From positions 62,001 through 126,000 of the forward strand of contig JBGOEJ010000003.1 in the NCBI GenBank assembly GCA_041446545.1: a DNA stretch of 64,000 nucleotides, in the 5' to 3' direction. The stretch comes from Fervidibacter canadensis. GTDB lineage: Bacteria > Armatimonadota > Fervidibacteria > Fervidibacterales > Fervidibacteraceae. Within the stretch, counting starts at the first letter, position 1, and every line of letters starts with the position of its first letter. Shown here one piece after another: positions 33,540 through 41,564 of the stretch. The position numbers were made by a program, and so were the translations under genes. Below the pieces are notes generated by a model, which saw nothing but the letters and a program-made list of their open reading frames with translations, did no database searches and was not told the origin of the DNA.

Positions 33540-34379
33540 ATGAAAGTGCCTTGGTGGTCGGTCCCTTTAATCGGCTTCCTCGTTGCCGCCCTCGGCAGTG
33601 GGGCAATCTTTTATTTCGCCATCCGCCCTCAGCAAGAGAAAATTCGGCAACTGGAAGAGAAAATCCGCCAAGAGGAGCAGGTCATCGCCCAAAGAGAGAA
33701 GGCGGAAAAGGATTACGAAGAAGCCAAGAAGGAGGCAGAAAAAGCCCGTCTTCTCTGGCGGCGAATTCGCAACGAATTAGCCATTTTGCGCTGGCCTGAC
33801 CCCGATGACCCCCGTGCTGTCTGGTTGGCAGGAATTTCCTTCCAGCGAGAATCACAAGGCTACTTTGAACGGGACTTGCGCAAGTTCTTGGCAGATTTGG
33901 CTAATCGCTGCAAAGTGGATTTAACTTACGCCAGTGTCCCTCAGTTTGTGATGGCGTCTCTTCAAATGCCGACCCTTCCTTCTAATGGCTACTTCCGCTG
34001 GGGACAGATGACCTTGCAAGTGGATGGGCGCTTTGCTGACATTTTGCGCTTTTTGGAGGGGTTGCCGCAGTTCTCTCGCCCTATCGTCGTTCAAGCGCCT
34101 CAATTCCAATTGCTTCCTAACGGCAAGGTGCGGGCGACCGTGCCCATTGAAATCTATGCCCTCGTGGAGACCCCTGTAGAGCGCTATCTGATGGAAGGCA
34201 AAGAAGTGCCTCCTGACCTGATGCAACGGTTCCAACCGTTGTTAGGTTCTCCAACGGCAGGACCAACTGGAGCCGCTCCGATGGCAGGAGCAGAAGCGAC
34301 GGGTGGTGCGCCAGGCGCTCCAGGGATGGGAGCCCATGGCGGCGGAACGCCTTCGGCAGGGGGAGGGGTCATGGAATGA
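33540..34379 (+). CDS. pilO: PilO-like pilus assembly protein
   Basis: The 279-residue product has a short cytoplasmic end, one transmembrane helix (about 5-28: WSVPLIGFLVAALGSGAIFYFAI) and a coiled coil rich in Glu/Lys/Arg (IRQLEEKIRQEEQVIAQREKAEKDYEEAKKEAEKA). A ferredoxin-like periplasmic domain (FERDLRKFLADLANRCKVDLTYASVPQF... GRFADILRFLEGLPQFSRPIVVQAPQFQL) completes the PilO plan; PilO pairs with PilN to form the inner-membrane alignment complex. The tail after residue 240 is Gly/Ala/Pro-rich with GAPGMGAHG, matching part of PilN. Overlaps the next gene by 4 bp. Confidence 0.9.
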   Translation: MKVPWWSVPLIGFLVAALGSGAIFYFAIRPQQEKIRQLEEKIRQEEQVIAQREKAEKDYEEAKKEAEKARLLWRRIRNELAILRWPDPDDPRAVWLAGISFQRESQGYFERDLRKFLADLANRCKVDLTYASVPQFVMASLQMPTLPSNGYFRWGQMTLQVDGRFADILRFLEGLPQFSRPIVVQAPQFQLLPNGKVRATVPIEIYALVETPVERYLMEGKEVPPDLMQRFQPLLGSPTAGPTGAAPMAGAEATGGAPGAPGMGAHGGGTPSAGGGVME

Positions 34380-35269
34380 TGCAGCAATGGCAACAGATGA
34401 CCCAGCAGCAAAAAGCGATGGCGATCGGCTTGGTCGCTGTTATTGTGATTGTTTTGCTTCTCATCCTTTGGCTCATTCTCGGAGGTCAACAAGCCCCTCC
34501 ACCCACTGCCACTACACCTACCGCTGGAACGCCGACGAGCCCGTCTCCCTCAGGTGTTACGCCCGGCATGCTTGGTGGCACGCCTTCTCTTCCGACTGCT
34601 CCCTCAGGGGCAGGAATACCTCCAGAATTGGAAGGTCTTCCCCCCTCTGGTGGGCTGCCTGGGGGTGAAGTTCCCTCGCAGCCCTCTCAGCCACCAACGC
34701 CTTCGGCTGCCCCTCAACCTGGCAAACTCACCCGTCCCCCTAAGCCGGGACGAACTGACCCCTTTGCTGCCTTACCTGAGAAGCCAGTGAAGTTGGCGCT
34801 CTCTCCTTTCCTCCCGCCGAGCGTTCCTCCGCCTCAAGCGCAAGAGCCCATCGTTGAACCGATTCAGGCGCGGGAGCAGCCAATAGAACGCATCCCTCGC
34901 CTCCCGATTTCCCAAGCACCATCCATTGACCTCACCCGTTACCTTGCCTCTCGCCCACCTTCTTCTGGAGCCGCAGAAGGAAGCGGATGGCGGATGGTTG
35001 GTTTTCTGATGAGCGAGCAGAGGGTAAGCGCTATTCTGCAAGCGCCCGACGGAAAGAACTATTCTGTCAAGCCCGGCAGCACTGTTTCCCATGGCGGCAC
35101 CACCTACACGGTCGTCAAGATAGAACCTGACCGCCTTCTTTTGCGAGACGAAAAAGGCGAAGAATTTACTGTGACCCGCCGCCCTGTCCAAACCTTGCCT
35201 GGCGGGATGATGCCTCCTCCTTATGGCGGAGGGGCATCTCCCTACGGGGGCGGAGGGAGCCTTGAATAG
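34376..35269 (+). CDS. PilP-like pilus assembly protein with Pro/Gly-rich linker
   Basis: The 297-residue protein has a cytoplasmic Gln/Met-rich start, one transmembrane helix (about 15-36: AIGLVAVIVIVLLLILWLILGG) and a Pro/Ser/Thr/Gly-rich linker to about residue 195. A small beta-domain follows (GWRMVGFLMSEQRVSAILQAPDGKNYSVKPGSTVSHGGTTYTVVKIEPDRLLLRDEKGEEFTVTRRPV) and matches the PilP/GspC HR-domain style that contacts the secretin. Classical PilP is a lipoprotein; this one is membrane-anchored, as in Thermus- and Deinococcus-like systems. The C-terminus is Gly/Pro/Tyr-rich (PPPYGGGASPYGGGG). Start ATG overlaps the pilO stop. Assignment rests on domain shape and position. Confidence 0.75.
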   Translation: MMQQWQQMTQQQKAMAIGLVAVIVIVLLLILWLILGGQQAPPPTATTPTAGTPTSPSPSGVTPGMLGGTPSLPTAPSGAGIPPELEGLPPSGGLPGGEVPSQPSQPPTPSAAPQPGKLTRPPKPGRTDPFAALPEKPVKLALSPFLPPSVPPPQAQEPIVEPIQAREQPIERIPRLPISQAPSIDLTRYLASRPPSSGAAEGSGWRMVGFLMSEQRVSAILQAPDGKNYSVKPGSTVSHGGTTYTVVKIEPDRLLLRDEKGEEFTVTRRPVQTLPGGMMPPPYGGGASPYGGGGSLE

Positions 35270-35301
35270 GGCTTGACAAAGCCCTTCATCTTGCCTACAA
35301 T
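35269..35301 (+). promoter_or_regulatory. Sigma-70-type promoter embedded in an inverted repeat
   Basis: TTGACA (35273-35278) and TACAAT (35296-35301) are separated by exactly 17 bases, close to the ideal housekeeping promoter. The -35 box lies within a perfect 6-bp inverted repeat, GGGCTT-GACA-AAGCCC (35269-35284), which begins on the stop codon of the PilP-like gene. It would start a separate transcript for the Gly/Phe repeat protein and the secretin. Confidence 0.75.
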
Positions 35302-35325
35302 GCCGTCCGACGGAGGTGACGAAAG

Positions 35326-36093
35326 ATGAAGCGGTTTTGGGTCGTTGCTGGGATGTTGTTTGCTTTGCCGTTGATGGCAACTGCCCAACAGTCAGAACTG
35401 GATCGGGTGTTCCCAGAAGTCAACTGGGAAGGAGCCATCCTAACCGATGTCCTCAACCAGTTGCACGAATTAACGGGGTTGAATTTTTCCGTCACTGGCA
35501 ATCTTGCTCAAATGACCATTACCTTGCGGATGAAAGAGCGAACGGTGCGGGACATCCTCCAAGAAATTGCCAGTCAAATCGGTGCTGAGTTTGGCTATGA
35601 CCTGGCGACTAAAACCGTTCAAATTCGCCCCCGCACTTTGGCACCGACCACTCAACAGCAATCACAAAACCTACGCACCCCGACCCTTTCCACTGGTGGT
35701 GAGACGGAAGCCTACATTTGGGAACGGCGCCGCTTTCGCTTCTTGGACGCTTACACAGGCACGATGCTGCTGGGTGGCAGCATCATTGTCCCTCTTTTTA
35801 GCCCCTTATCTATGGGGGCAGGCTTTGGTGGCGGTTTGGGTGGGTTTGGTGGCGGATTCGGCGGCATGGGTGGCTTTGGAGGCTTCGGTGGTGGTTTGGG
35901 TGGATTCGGTGGCGGGTTTGGTGGCTTAGGTGGCTTTGGAGGCTTCGGTGGTGGCTTAGGCGGGTTTGGTGGCGGATTCGGCGGCATGGGTGGCTTTGGA
36001 GGCTTCGGAGGCGGTTTGGGCGGGTTTGGTGGCGGCGGGTTTGGCGGCTTAGGTGGTTTTGGAGGCTTCGGCGGCGGCATCGGTGGTTACTAA
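35326..36093 (+). CDS. Exported STN-like protein with C-terminal Gly/Phe tandem repeats
   Basis: The 255-residue product has a cleavable signal (MKRFWVVAGMLFALPLMATAQQ). A secretin/TonB short N-terminal (STN)-like domain follows (VNWEGAILTDVLNQLHELTGLNFSVTGNLAQMTITLRMKERTVRDILQEIASQIGAEFGY), then a linker (about 105-160). Residues about 168-255 are composed almost only of Gly, Phe, Leu and Met in a 20-residue period. STN domains line the periplasmic neck of secretins, so this looks like an accessory for the secretin encoded next. The repeat has no enzymatic motif; FG-type repeats in other settings self-associate into gels. Start has GGAGGTGA. An own promoter lies upstream. Confidence 0.85.
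   Translation: MKRFWVVAGMLFALPLMATAQQSELDRVFPEVNWEGAILTDVLNQLHELTGLNFSVTGNLAQMTITLRMKERTVRDILQEIASQIGAEFGYDLATKTVQIRPRTLAPTTQQQSQNLRTPTLSTGGETEAYIWERRRFRFLDAYTGTMLLGGSIIVPLFSPLSMGAGFGGGLGGFGGGFGGMGGFGGFGGGLGGFGGGFGGLGGFGGFGGGLGGFGGGFGGMGGFGGFGGGLGGFGGGGFGGLGGFGGFGGGIGGY
35821..36089 (+). repeat. 60-bp tandem repeat encoding Gly/Phe repeats, about 4.5 copies
   Basis: The DNA repeats with a 60-base period starting near 35821, 35881, 35941 and 36001, with a partial copy at 36061. Each unit encodes GGFGGGLGGFGGGFGG(M/L)GGF-type sequence. Copies alternate between FGGMGG and FGGLGG centres. The fourth copy carries an extra glycine codon (3 bases), so the frame is kept. Third-base differences between copies show that the array is not a very recent expansion. 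Confidence 0.9.
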
Positions 36094-36139
36094 ATTCACT
36101 GGCGGAAGGACTCATTCCACGGTGGTGGGGGGATAACGA

Positions 36140-37849
36140 ATGGCTGGGCGTGTTCGTTTCGGCGTGGGGTTGGTGCTGATTGGCTTGCTTGGGTTAGGGG
36201 CTTGGGGGCAAACACCTGTAGACCCCAAGGATGACCCTGTCATCCCGTTGGTGGAGTTTGACTCAGCGACGGTTGGGGCGGTCTTGGATTTGCTGTTGGA
36301 CAAAGCCCAATACTCCGTCACTCCCGACATTTTGTCCTTGCCCGTCGGACGCCTTCGTCTTGTCAACAAGCGGGTAAGCGAAATCCTCAACTACATCGCC
36401 CAACAGGCGGGGCTGCAGTGGCGCTACGAGAACGGTGTCTTTTTCCTCTTCCGCCGCCCCCCTGAACACCCTAAGACGAAGGAAGACAACGAGGAAAAGG
36501 CAAAACCCAAAGAAGAGCCCCTCCCTTCCCCGCCGAAAGTTGTCTCGCCAACGGAGTGGCAACAACGGGAGCGGGAGAGCCGACCGGCAGTCCAAGAGTT
36601 GCTTCGCACCCGCAACATTCCTGTCGCCGATGCTTGCTACCTTTTGGGAATTCCTTTTCAAGGCATCTCGGTCTACCAAGCCATCCACGAACTGGCGTTG
36701 GTGCAATATCGGCAATTGCAGTCGTCTTTCGGCTTTCCTGATTTGCCCTCCGAGGTCACTCGGAGGGAAACTCACCCTTCCTTTCCTCCCGCTGCTTCTC
36801 AGGGGATGCCGAACCTCTCCCCTGACCCTTTTGTTAAGCCTTCCCTCCCCTCAGGGGAAGTGGCTCGTCAGTTAGGTGTGGGGAGGTTTGGGGGAGGCTT
36901 TGGCGGTTTCGGGGGAGCGGGCTTGCCTGGTGGCGTTGGTGGCGTTGGCGGTGTTGGGGGCGTCGGAGGCATCGGCGGTGTCGGAGGGTTCGGCTTAGGG
37001 GCTGCTGGGGCAGGCATCGCCGCTTACATCACAGGCATCCAGCAAATCGTTGGCATCCCGACCCTCAACGCCATCTTAGTGCGGGGCACCCCAGAAGCCA
37101 TTGAAGAGTTGCGGCGCCTCCTTGACTTGATTGATGTCCCGCCTGACCAAGTAGAGATTGAGTCGCAGTTTGTTTCGGTCGTCACCAACCTTCAAAACAT
37201 CGTCGGCATTGACTGGTCGGTCGCAGGCACGGAAGTGACGGCGGTCACGGCAGGCATGTCCTCGCCTGGCAGCATCAACATCGGATTGGTTCGGGGTAAC
37301 CTTTCAGCGACCTTGGGGGCATTGATTGCCTCCAACCGAGGACGGGTCATTCAAGCCCCCCGCGCCTTCACCATCAACGGGCTGCCTGCCATCTTTGTCA
37401 GTGCGGTCGCTCGCCCCTTCTTTATCCAGCAAGCCATCACCGATGCTTTCGGTAATGTCCGCACCGTCACCCTCGTCAACATCGCTCAAATCACCATCGC
37501 CTTAATTGCCATCCCCTTCATCAACGAGGATGGGACGGTGACTGTCTTTACCCAACCCATCGTCCAAGACATCGTGGGCGAAGTGACGAACCCCATCGGC
37601 GGCACTGTGCCCATCATCACTTCCACCTTCACCGTCTCACTGGTGCGGGTCAGAAGTGGCGACAGTTTCGCCATCGGCGGCTTGCTGACGACGCGGACGA
37701 CGCAGGAAGACAGGGAAATCCCCCTCTTAGCCCGCCTCCCACTCATCGGCGGTTTGTTCAGGCGCAAGAGCAAAATCACCGACGAGACCAACCTCATCAT
37801 CTTCATCACCCCTCGCATCGTTCCCGCCGAAGAGATTGCTTCCAGTTAG
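36140..37849 (+). CDS. pilQ: PilQ/GspD-type secretin
   Basis: The 569-residue protein has a signal peptide (FGVGLVLIGLLGLGAWGQ) and an N-terminal STN-like unit (PLVEFDSATVGAVLDLLLDKAQYSVTPDILSLPVGRLRLVNKRVSEILNYIAQQAG). An acidic/Pro linker, a Gly/Val-rich segment (about 250-290) and an N1-like domain (IVGIPTLNAILVRGTPEAIEELRRLLDLIDVPPDQVEIESQFV) follow. The secretin barrel carries LGALIASNRGRVIQAPRAFTINGLPAIF and ends SFAIGGLLTTRTTQEDREIPLLARLPLIGGLFRRKSKITDETNLIIFITPRIV. It should form the outer-membrane pore for pilus or DNA-uptake fibres. Short for PilQ; AMIN domains are absent. Confidence 0.93.
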   Translation: MAGRVRFGVGLVLIGLLGLGAWGQTPVDPKDDPVIPLVEFDSATVGAVLDLLLDKAQYSVTPDILSLPVGRLRLVNKRVSEILNYIAQQAGLQWRYENGVFFLFRRPPEHPKTKEDNEEKAKPKEEPLPSPPKVVSPTEWQQRERESRPAVQELLRTRNIPVADACYLLGIPFQGISVYQAIHELALVQYRQLQSSFGFPDLPSEVTRRETHPSFPPAASQGMPNLSPDPFVKPSLPSGEVARQLGVGRFGGGFGGFGGAGLPGGVGGVGGVGGVGGIGGVGGFGLGAAGAGIAAYITGIQQIVGIPTLNAILVRGTPEAIEELRRLLDLIDVPPDQVEIESQFVSVVTNLQNIVGIDWSVAGTEVTAVTAGMSSPGSINIGLVRGNLSATLGALIASNRGRVIQAPRAFTINGLPAIFVSAVARPFFIQQAITDAFGNVRTVTLVNIAQITIALIAIPFINEDGTVTVFTQPIVQDIVGEVTNPIGGTVPIITSTFTVSLVRVRSGDSFAIGGLLTTRTTQEDREIPLLARLPLIGGLFRRKSKITDETNLIIFITPRIVPAEEIASS

Positions 37850-37900
37850 CCCTTCTGCCGCCACCATGCCAAAATTGCGGGCGCAGGAGGGCTTCGTCCG

Positions 37901-39145
37901 ATGCTGATGCGGTTGCGATTTCTGACAGCGGGAGAATCGCACGGTCTCGCCCTGACGGTCATCGTGGAGGGTATCCCTGCGGGGTTGCCACTGACACCAG
38001 ATGACATCAACCGTGACCTGCAGCGCCGCCAGCAAGGTTACGGGCGAGGGCTGCGGATGCGCAAAATTGAGCGAGATGCCGTGCGGTTTCTGGGCGGTGT
38101 CCGACATGGCGTCACCCTCGGCAGCCCCATCGCGATGGTCATTGAAAACCGTGACTTTGAACATTGGCAAGTGGCGATGTCGCCTGAGCCTTTGAGCGAA
38201 CCCGTTGCTGAGGAGAAGTTGCGTCCCTTCTTCATCCCCCGCCCTGGTCACGCTGATTTGGCGGGGGCAGTGAAATATGGGACGAAAGATTTGCGCCCTA
38301 TCTTGGAGCGTGCCAGTGCTCGTGAGACCGCCGCCCGTGTCGCAGCGGGGGCTGTCGCCAAAAAATTGCTGTCGGAATTGGGCATCCGCCTCATCTCCCA
38401 TGTCGTCGCCCTCGGCAGCGTGGTCGCGAAGGTAGATGCCTCCCGACTGCCTTTTGACGAGATTGTCGCCCGTGCTGAAGCCTCGGAATTGCGCTGTTTA
38501 GATGCGGAAGCGGAAGCCGCCATGAAGCGCCTCATTGACGAAGCCAGTGAGAAAGGCGACACCTTAGGGGGCATCTTTGAAGTCATCGCCGAAGGCGTTC
38601 CCATCGGGCTGGGCAGCCATGTCCACTGGGATCGCAAGTTAGACGGACGGTTAGCCCAAGCCGTCATGAGCATTCATGCCGTCAAGGGTGTGGAAATCGG
38701 GCGAGCCTTTGAAATGGCGCAACGCTTCGGCTCCCAAGTCCATGACCCGTTCCTTTCACCCAACCCAGAGGCAACGGATTGGCGCTTTTTCCCCCGTGCT
38801 TCTAACAATGCAGGGGGATTGGAAGGCGGCATCACGAACGGAGAACGGTTGGTCGTTCGGGGTGCGATGAAGCCCCTCTCCACGCTGCGTAACCCACTGG
38901 CATCCTTGGATTTGCGCACTCTCCAACCGGCACGGGCACATGTGGAACGGTCAGATGTTTGCGCTTTGCCGGCAGCGGGCATTGTGGCGGAGGCGATGGT
39001 CGCCCTTGTCCTTGCAGATGCTCTCTTGGAAAAGTTTGGCGGCGACCATATGGAGGAACTGAAAACCCACCTCACCCACTACCGAGAACAAATCCGCCGA
39101 TGGGCACAAGGAATGGAGGGGAGCGAAGCGCCATGCGGCGAATGA
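37901..39145 (+). CDS. aroC: Chorismate synthase
   Basis: Chorismate synthase removes phosphate from EPSP to give chorismate, using reduced FMN. The 414-residue product starts MLMRLRFLTAGESHG and has the family motifs RRQQGYGRGLRM, GVRHGVTLGSPIAMVIEN, RPGHADLAGAVKYG, the RASARETAARVAAGAVAKKLL segment and GGLEGGITNGERLVVRGAMKPLSTL. Start 37901 has AGGAGG ten bases upstream. Its position behind a pilus secretin recalls the pilMNOPQ-aroKB arrangement of Proteobacteria. Its last 13 bp overlap the PIG-L gene. Confidence 0.97.
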   Translation: MLMRLRFLTAGESHGLALTVIVEGIPAGLPLTPDDINRDLQRRQQGYGRGLRMRKIERDAVRFLGGVRHGVTLGSPIAMVIENRDFEHWQVAMSPEPLSEPVAEEKLRPFFIPRPGHADLAGAVKYGTKDLRPILERASARETAARVAAGAVAKKLLSELGIRLISHVVALGSVVAKVDASRLPFDEIVARAEASELRCLDAEAEAAMKRLIDEASEKGDTLGGIFEVIAEGVPIGLGSHVHWDRKLDGRLAQAVMSIHAVKGVEIGRAFEMAQRFGSQVHDPFLSPNPEATDWRFFPRASNNAGGLEGGITNGERLVVRGAMKPLSTLRNPLASLDLRTLQPARAHVERSDVCALPAAGIVAEAMVALVLADALLEKFGGDHMEELKTHLTHYREQIRRWAQGMEGSEAPCGE

Positions 39146-40593
39146 ACCCGCGTGCCCAACCCCTGTTACGACGGCATTGGCGGCGGCAGCGCCGCACCTT
39201 TCGCCTCTTCCGTCCCCGCCGTCGCGTTTGGCGGGGGCTTTTCTGGCTCACTTTGCTCAGCCTCGCCGCCTTGCCCAGCCTCCATTGGGCAAACCGTTGG
39301 CTCTACCAGCAGCAACGAGCCAAAACAGAACCATTGCTCCATTCGCTCCAACCCGCTGATTTAGGCGATTGCGTCGTGGTCATTGCGCCTCATCCCGATG
39401 ACGAGACGCTGCAAGCAGGTGGGCTCATCGCATGGCTGGTTCAACGGGGCACCCTCCCGCATGTTTTCGTCGTGACAGAGGGAGACGGCTACGATGCTGC
39501 CATCAAATGGCTCTACCATGAGTGGCACATCACCGAAGCCCACCGCCACGCCTTCGCCCTGCGCCGCCGACAAGAGACACTTGCGGCGATGTCGCTTCTA
39601 AATGTCCCCGCTGACCATGTGCACTTTCTCGGCTTCTCGGAACGGACTTTGCCCACCCGATGGCTTTTGAAAGGTGACCCAACGCCCTTGAGGGTCTTGA
39701 AGGAAGGATTAGCGAACTTGAAGCCGACGGCAGTGATTTTGCCCAGCCGATACGACGACCATCCCGTTCATGCCGCCGTTTGCAGCCTGAGTTGGGCAGC
39801 ATTGGTTCAAGGGGTTGCTGAAGGAACGCTCCCAAAGATGCCCGTCGTTTTGGAAGCCCTCGTCCATTACGGCGAATTTCCCCGACCGCAAGGTTTTCAC
39901 CCCGATTTAGAATTGCTGCCGCCGTTAGATTTGCTGACGGTTGCCCGCTGGTGGTGCTTCCCGCTGCCAAGAGAGTTGCGGGAGCGGAAAAGGCAAGCCA
40001 TCCTCCAATATCGCACCCAATTGCCCCTTTCAGGGGGCTTTTTGAAAAGTTTCGTCCGCAGTAACGAACTGTTTGCGGAACCCCTCGCCCTTTGGCGTCA
40101 ACCCGACCGCATCGGTGAACCCCGTTCCCTTTTGCCCTTCGCTGACTTGACAGAAGCGACACTGGTGCCCCTTCAGCCTCACTGGCAACTTCAAATGCGC
40201 CTTCGGGGCAAACCCCACAAAGGCTATCGCTACGGCGTTCATTGGTTTGTCCCTGCAGAGCCCCATCCTTTCCTTGCGGTGACTGAATGTGTTCCTTCGG
40301 CGACGACGGAGGGTTCCGTCCTCATCAGCACTGCCCCAGAGGTGGTCAGCCGAAGGGAGCAGGCAGTTATCGCCACCGCTTTCGTCGCCCATGAGGGGAA
40401 AATTTTGGACATTGCGCCCTTGACGGTCGGCAGGGGAATCCGTCAGGCAGAACTGAGCCAAAGACGGGACTTTAGACGGGGGGACGAAGAAGTTGCAGGA
40501 AACCGACAGAGCGCCTTTCAACCCGTCCCTCGTCCCGTGAAAGCGAGTTTGCACCCTGAAAAGCAAAGGGCGCAAGTTTTAAGGGGTAGGTGA
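39133..40593 (+). CDS. Membrane-anchored PIG-L-type deacetylase
   Basis: The 486-residue protein has a very basic N-terminus (RRHWRRQRRTFRLFRPRRRVWR) followed by a single transmembrane helix (GLFWLTLLSLAALPSLHW). A PIG-L/LmbE domain with the zinc motif VVVIAPHPDDETLQAGG comes next, and a second metal/His segment VILPSRYDDHPVHAA. PIG-L enzymes remove N-acetyl groups from GlcNAc-containing molecules such as mycothiol, bacillithiol or lipid-linked sugars. The C-terminal about 150 residues (PLQPHWQLQMRLRGKPHKGYRYG...) are unassigned. Start 39133 overlaps aroC and has GGAGGGG upstream. The substrate is unknown. Confidence 0.85.
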   Translation: MRRMNPRAQPLLRRHWRRQRRTFRLFRPRRRVWRGLFWLTLLSLAALPSLHWANRWLYQQQRAKTEPLLHSLQPADLGDCVVVIAPHPDDETLQAGGLIAWLVQRGTLPHVFVVTEGDGYDAAIKWLYHEWHITEAHRHAFALRRRQETLAAMSLLNVPADHVHFLGFSERTLPTRWLLKGDPTPLRVLKEGLANLKPTAVILPSRYDDHPVHAAVCSLSWAALVQGVAEGTLPKMPVVLEALVHYGEFPRPQGFHPDLELLPPLDLLTVARWWCFPLPRELRERKRQAILQYRTQLPLSGGFLKSFVRSNELFAEPLALWRQPDRIGEPRSLLPFADLTEATLVPLQPHWQLQMRLRGKPHKGYRYGVHWFVPAEPHPFLAVTECVPSATTEGSVLISTAPEVVSRREQAVIATAFVAHEGKILDIAPLTVGRGIRQAELSQRRDFRRGDEEVAGNRQSAFQPVPRPVKASLHPEKQRAQVLRGR

Positions 40594-40598
40594 CAGTC

Positions 40599-41564
40599 GT
40601 GAGCGATGGCTTTTTTCGCCGTTGGGTGTTGCTATTAGCGTTATGCGGGTGGGGAACTTTGTCCTTTGGGCAAGAGGATGCCATCAAAGCCCGCGCCGAA
40701 GCGGCTTATTTGCCCCCCTATCGCATCGGCGATGTCATCCGCTACAAAGTCACCGTCATCGCCCCCGAACAGGTGCAAGTGCGGATGCCTAATCCGCCTT
40801 CCTTAGCCCCCTTTGAAGTTTTGGGCGGTGGAAAGGTGCGAAAGCAACGGGGGGAACTGCCCGGCATTGTCTTCACGAGCGCTGAATGGGACATCGCCGT
40901 TTACCGTTTGGGAACGGTCACCATCCCCTCTTTGTCCGTCCCTTGCGAAACGGAAGGGCGACGCATTTTGGTGCGCACCAACCCCATCACCATTGAAGTC
41001 GTCCCCCTCACCTCGCCCAAAGACACTCAGCCTCGCCCTTTAAAACCGCCCTTGCCTTATCCCCTCAATCCGATCGCTTTGACGCTATTGGCTGCTGCGA
41101 CCATGATAGCGCTGGGATTGATTTGGTTAGTGGGATGGGGCATGGTGCAAATGGCGAAATCGGCATGGGCAGGTCTGCAAAAAGTTGCGGCGAAACCGCC
41201 CTTGCCCGCTCACCTTTTAGCCTTGCAAACGATTGACCGCGCTGAGCAACTGTATCGGCAGGGTGAAACGGAGCGGGCTTTTACCCTCCTCTCCTTCGGC
41301 GTCCGTCGCTATCTGCGCGACCGCTTTCAAGTGCCCGCCTTAGAAGTTCCGACTTGGAGATTGATGGCGCATCTTCAAGGGCATCTGGGCGACGAACTGA
41401 TGAGTATCGTCCGCCAAACCTTAGACCGCAGCGACCTCATCAAATTCGCCCGCTATGTCCCATCAGACGCTGAAGCGCAACAACTGTTCAACGACGCCCG
41501 CCGCCTCATCCGTTCCACCGAACCCCCTCCGACAGCCCCTCACTCCTCAGGTGTCAAGGGGTAG
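40599..41564 (+). CDS. BatD-like membrane protein
   Basis: The protein of about 320 residues has a signal peptide (RRWVLLLALCGWGTLSFGQ) and an extracytoplasmic beta-domain (YRIGDVIRYKVTVIAPEQVQVRMPNPPSLAPFEVLGGGKVRKQ). One transmembrane helix (LNPIALTLLAAATMIALGLIWLVGWGMV) leads to a cytoplasmic helical tail. This matches the BatD/oxygen-tolerance and DUF4381 type of proteins that accompany MoxR-type ATPases and vWA proteins, none of which is in the window. GTG 40590 overlaps the upstream stop (GTGA) and is an alternative start; GTG 40599 has the better-placed AGGTGA. It converges on and overlaps the small gene at 41540. Confidence 0.72.
   Translation: MSDGFFRRWVLLLALCGWGTLSFGQEDAIKARAEAAYLPPYRIGDVIRYKVTVIAPEQVQVRMPNPPSLAPFEVLGGGKVRKQRGELPGIVFTSAEWDIAVYRLGTVTIPSLSVPCETEGRRILVRTNPITIEVVPLTSPKDTQPRPLKPPLPYPLNPIALTLLAAATMIALGLIWLVGWGMVQMAKSAWAGLQKVAAKPPLPAHLLALQTIDRAEQLYRQGETERAFTLLSFGVRRYLRDRFQVPALEVPTWRLMAHLQGHLGDELMSIVRQTLDRSDLIKFARYVPSDAEAQQLFNDARRLIRSTEPPPTAPHSSGVKG

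Noticed and set aside
35751..36080. Pro-rich open frame on the minus strand opposite the Gly/Phe repeats
   Set aside because: It is the exact reverse complement of glycine codons (GGN gives NCC), has no ribosome-binding site and ends where the repeat ends.
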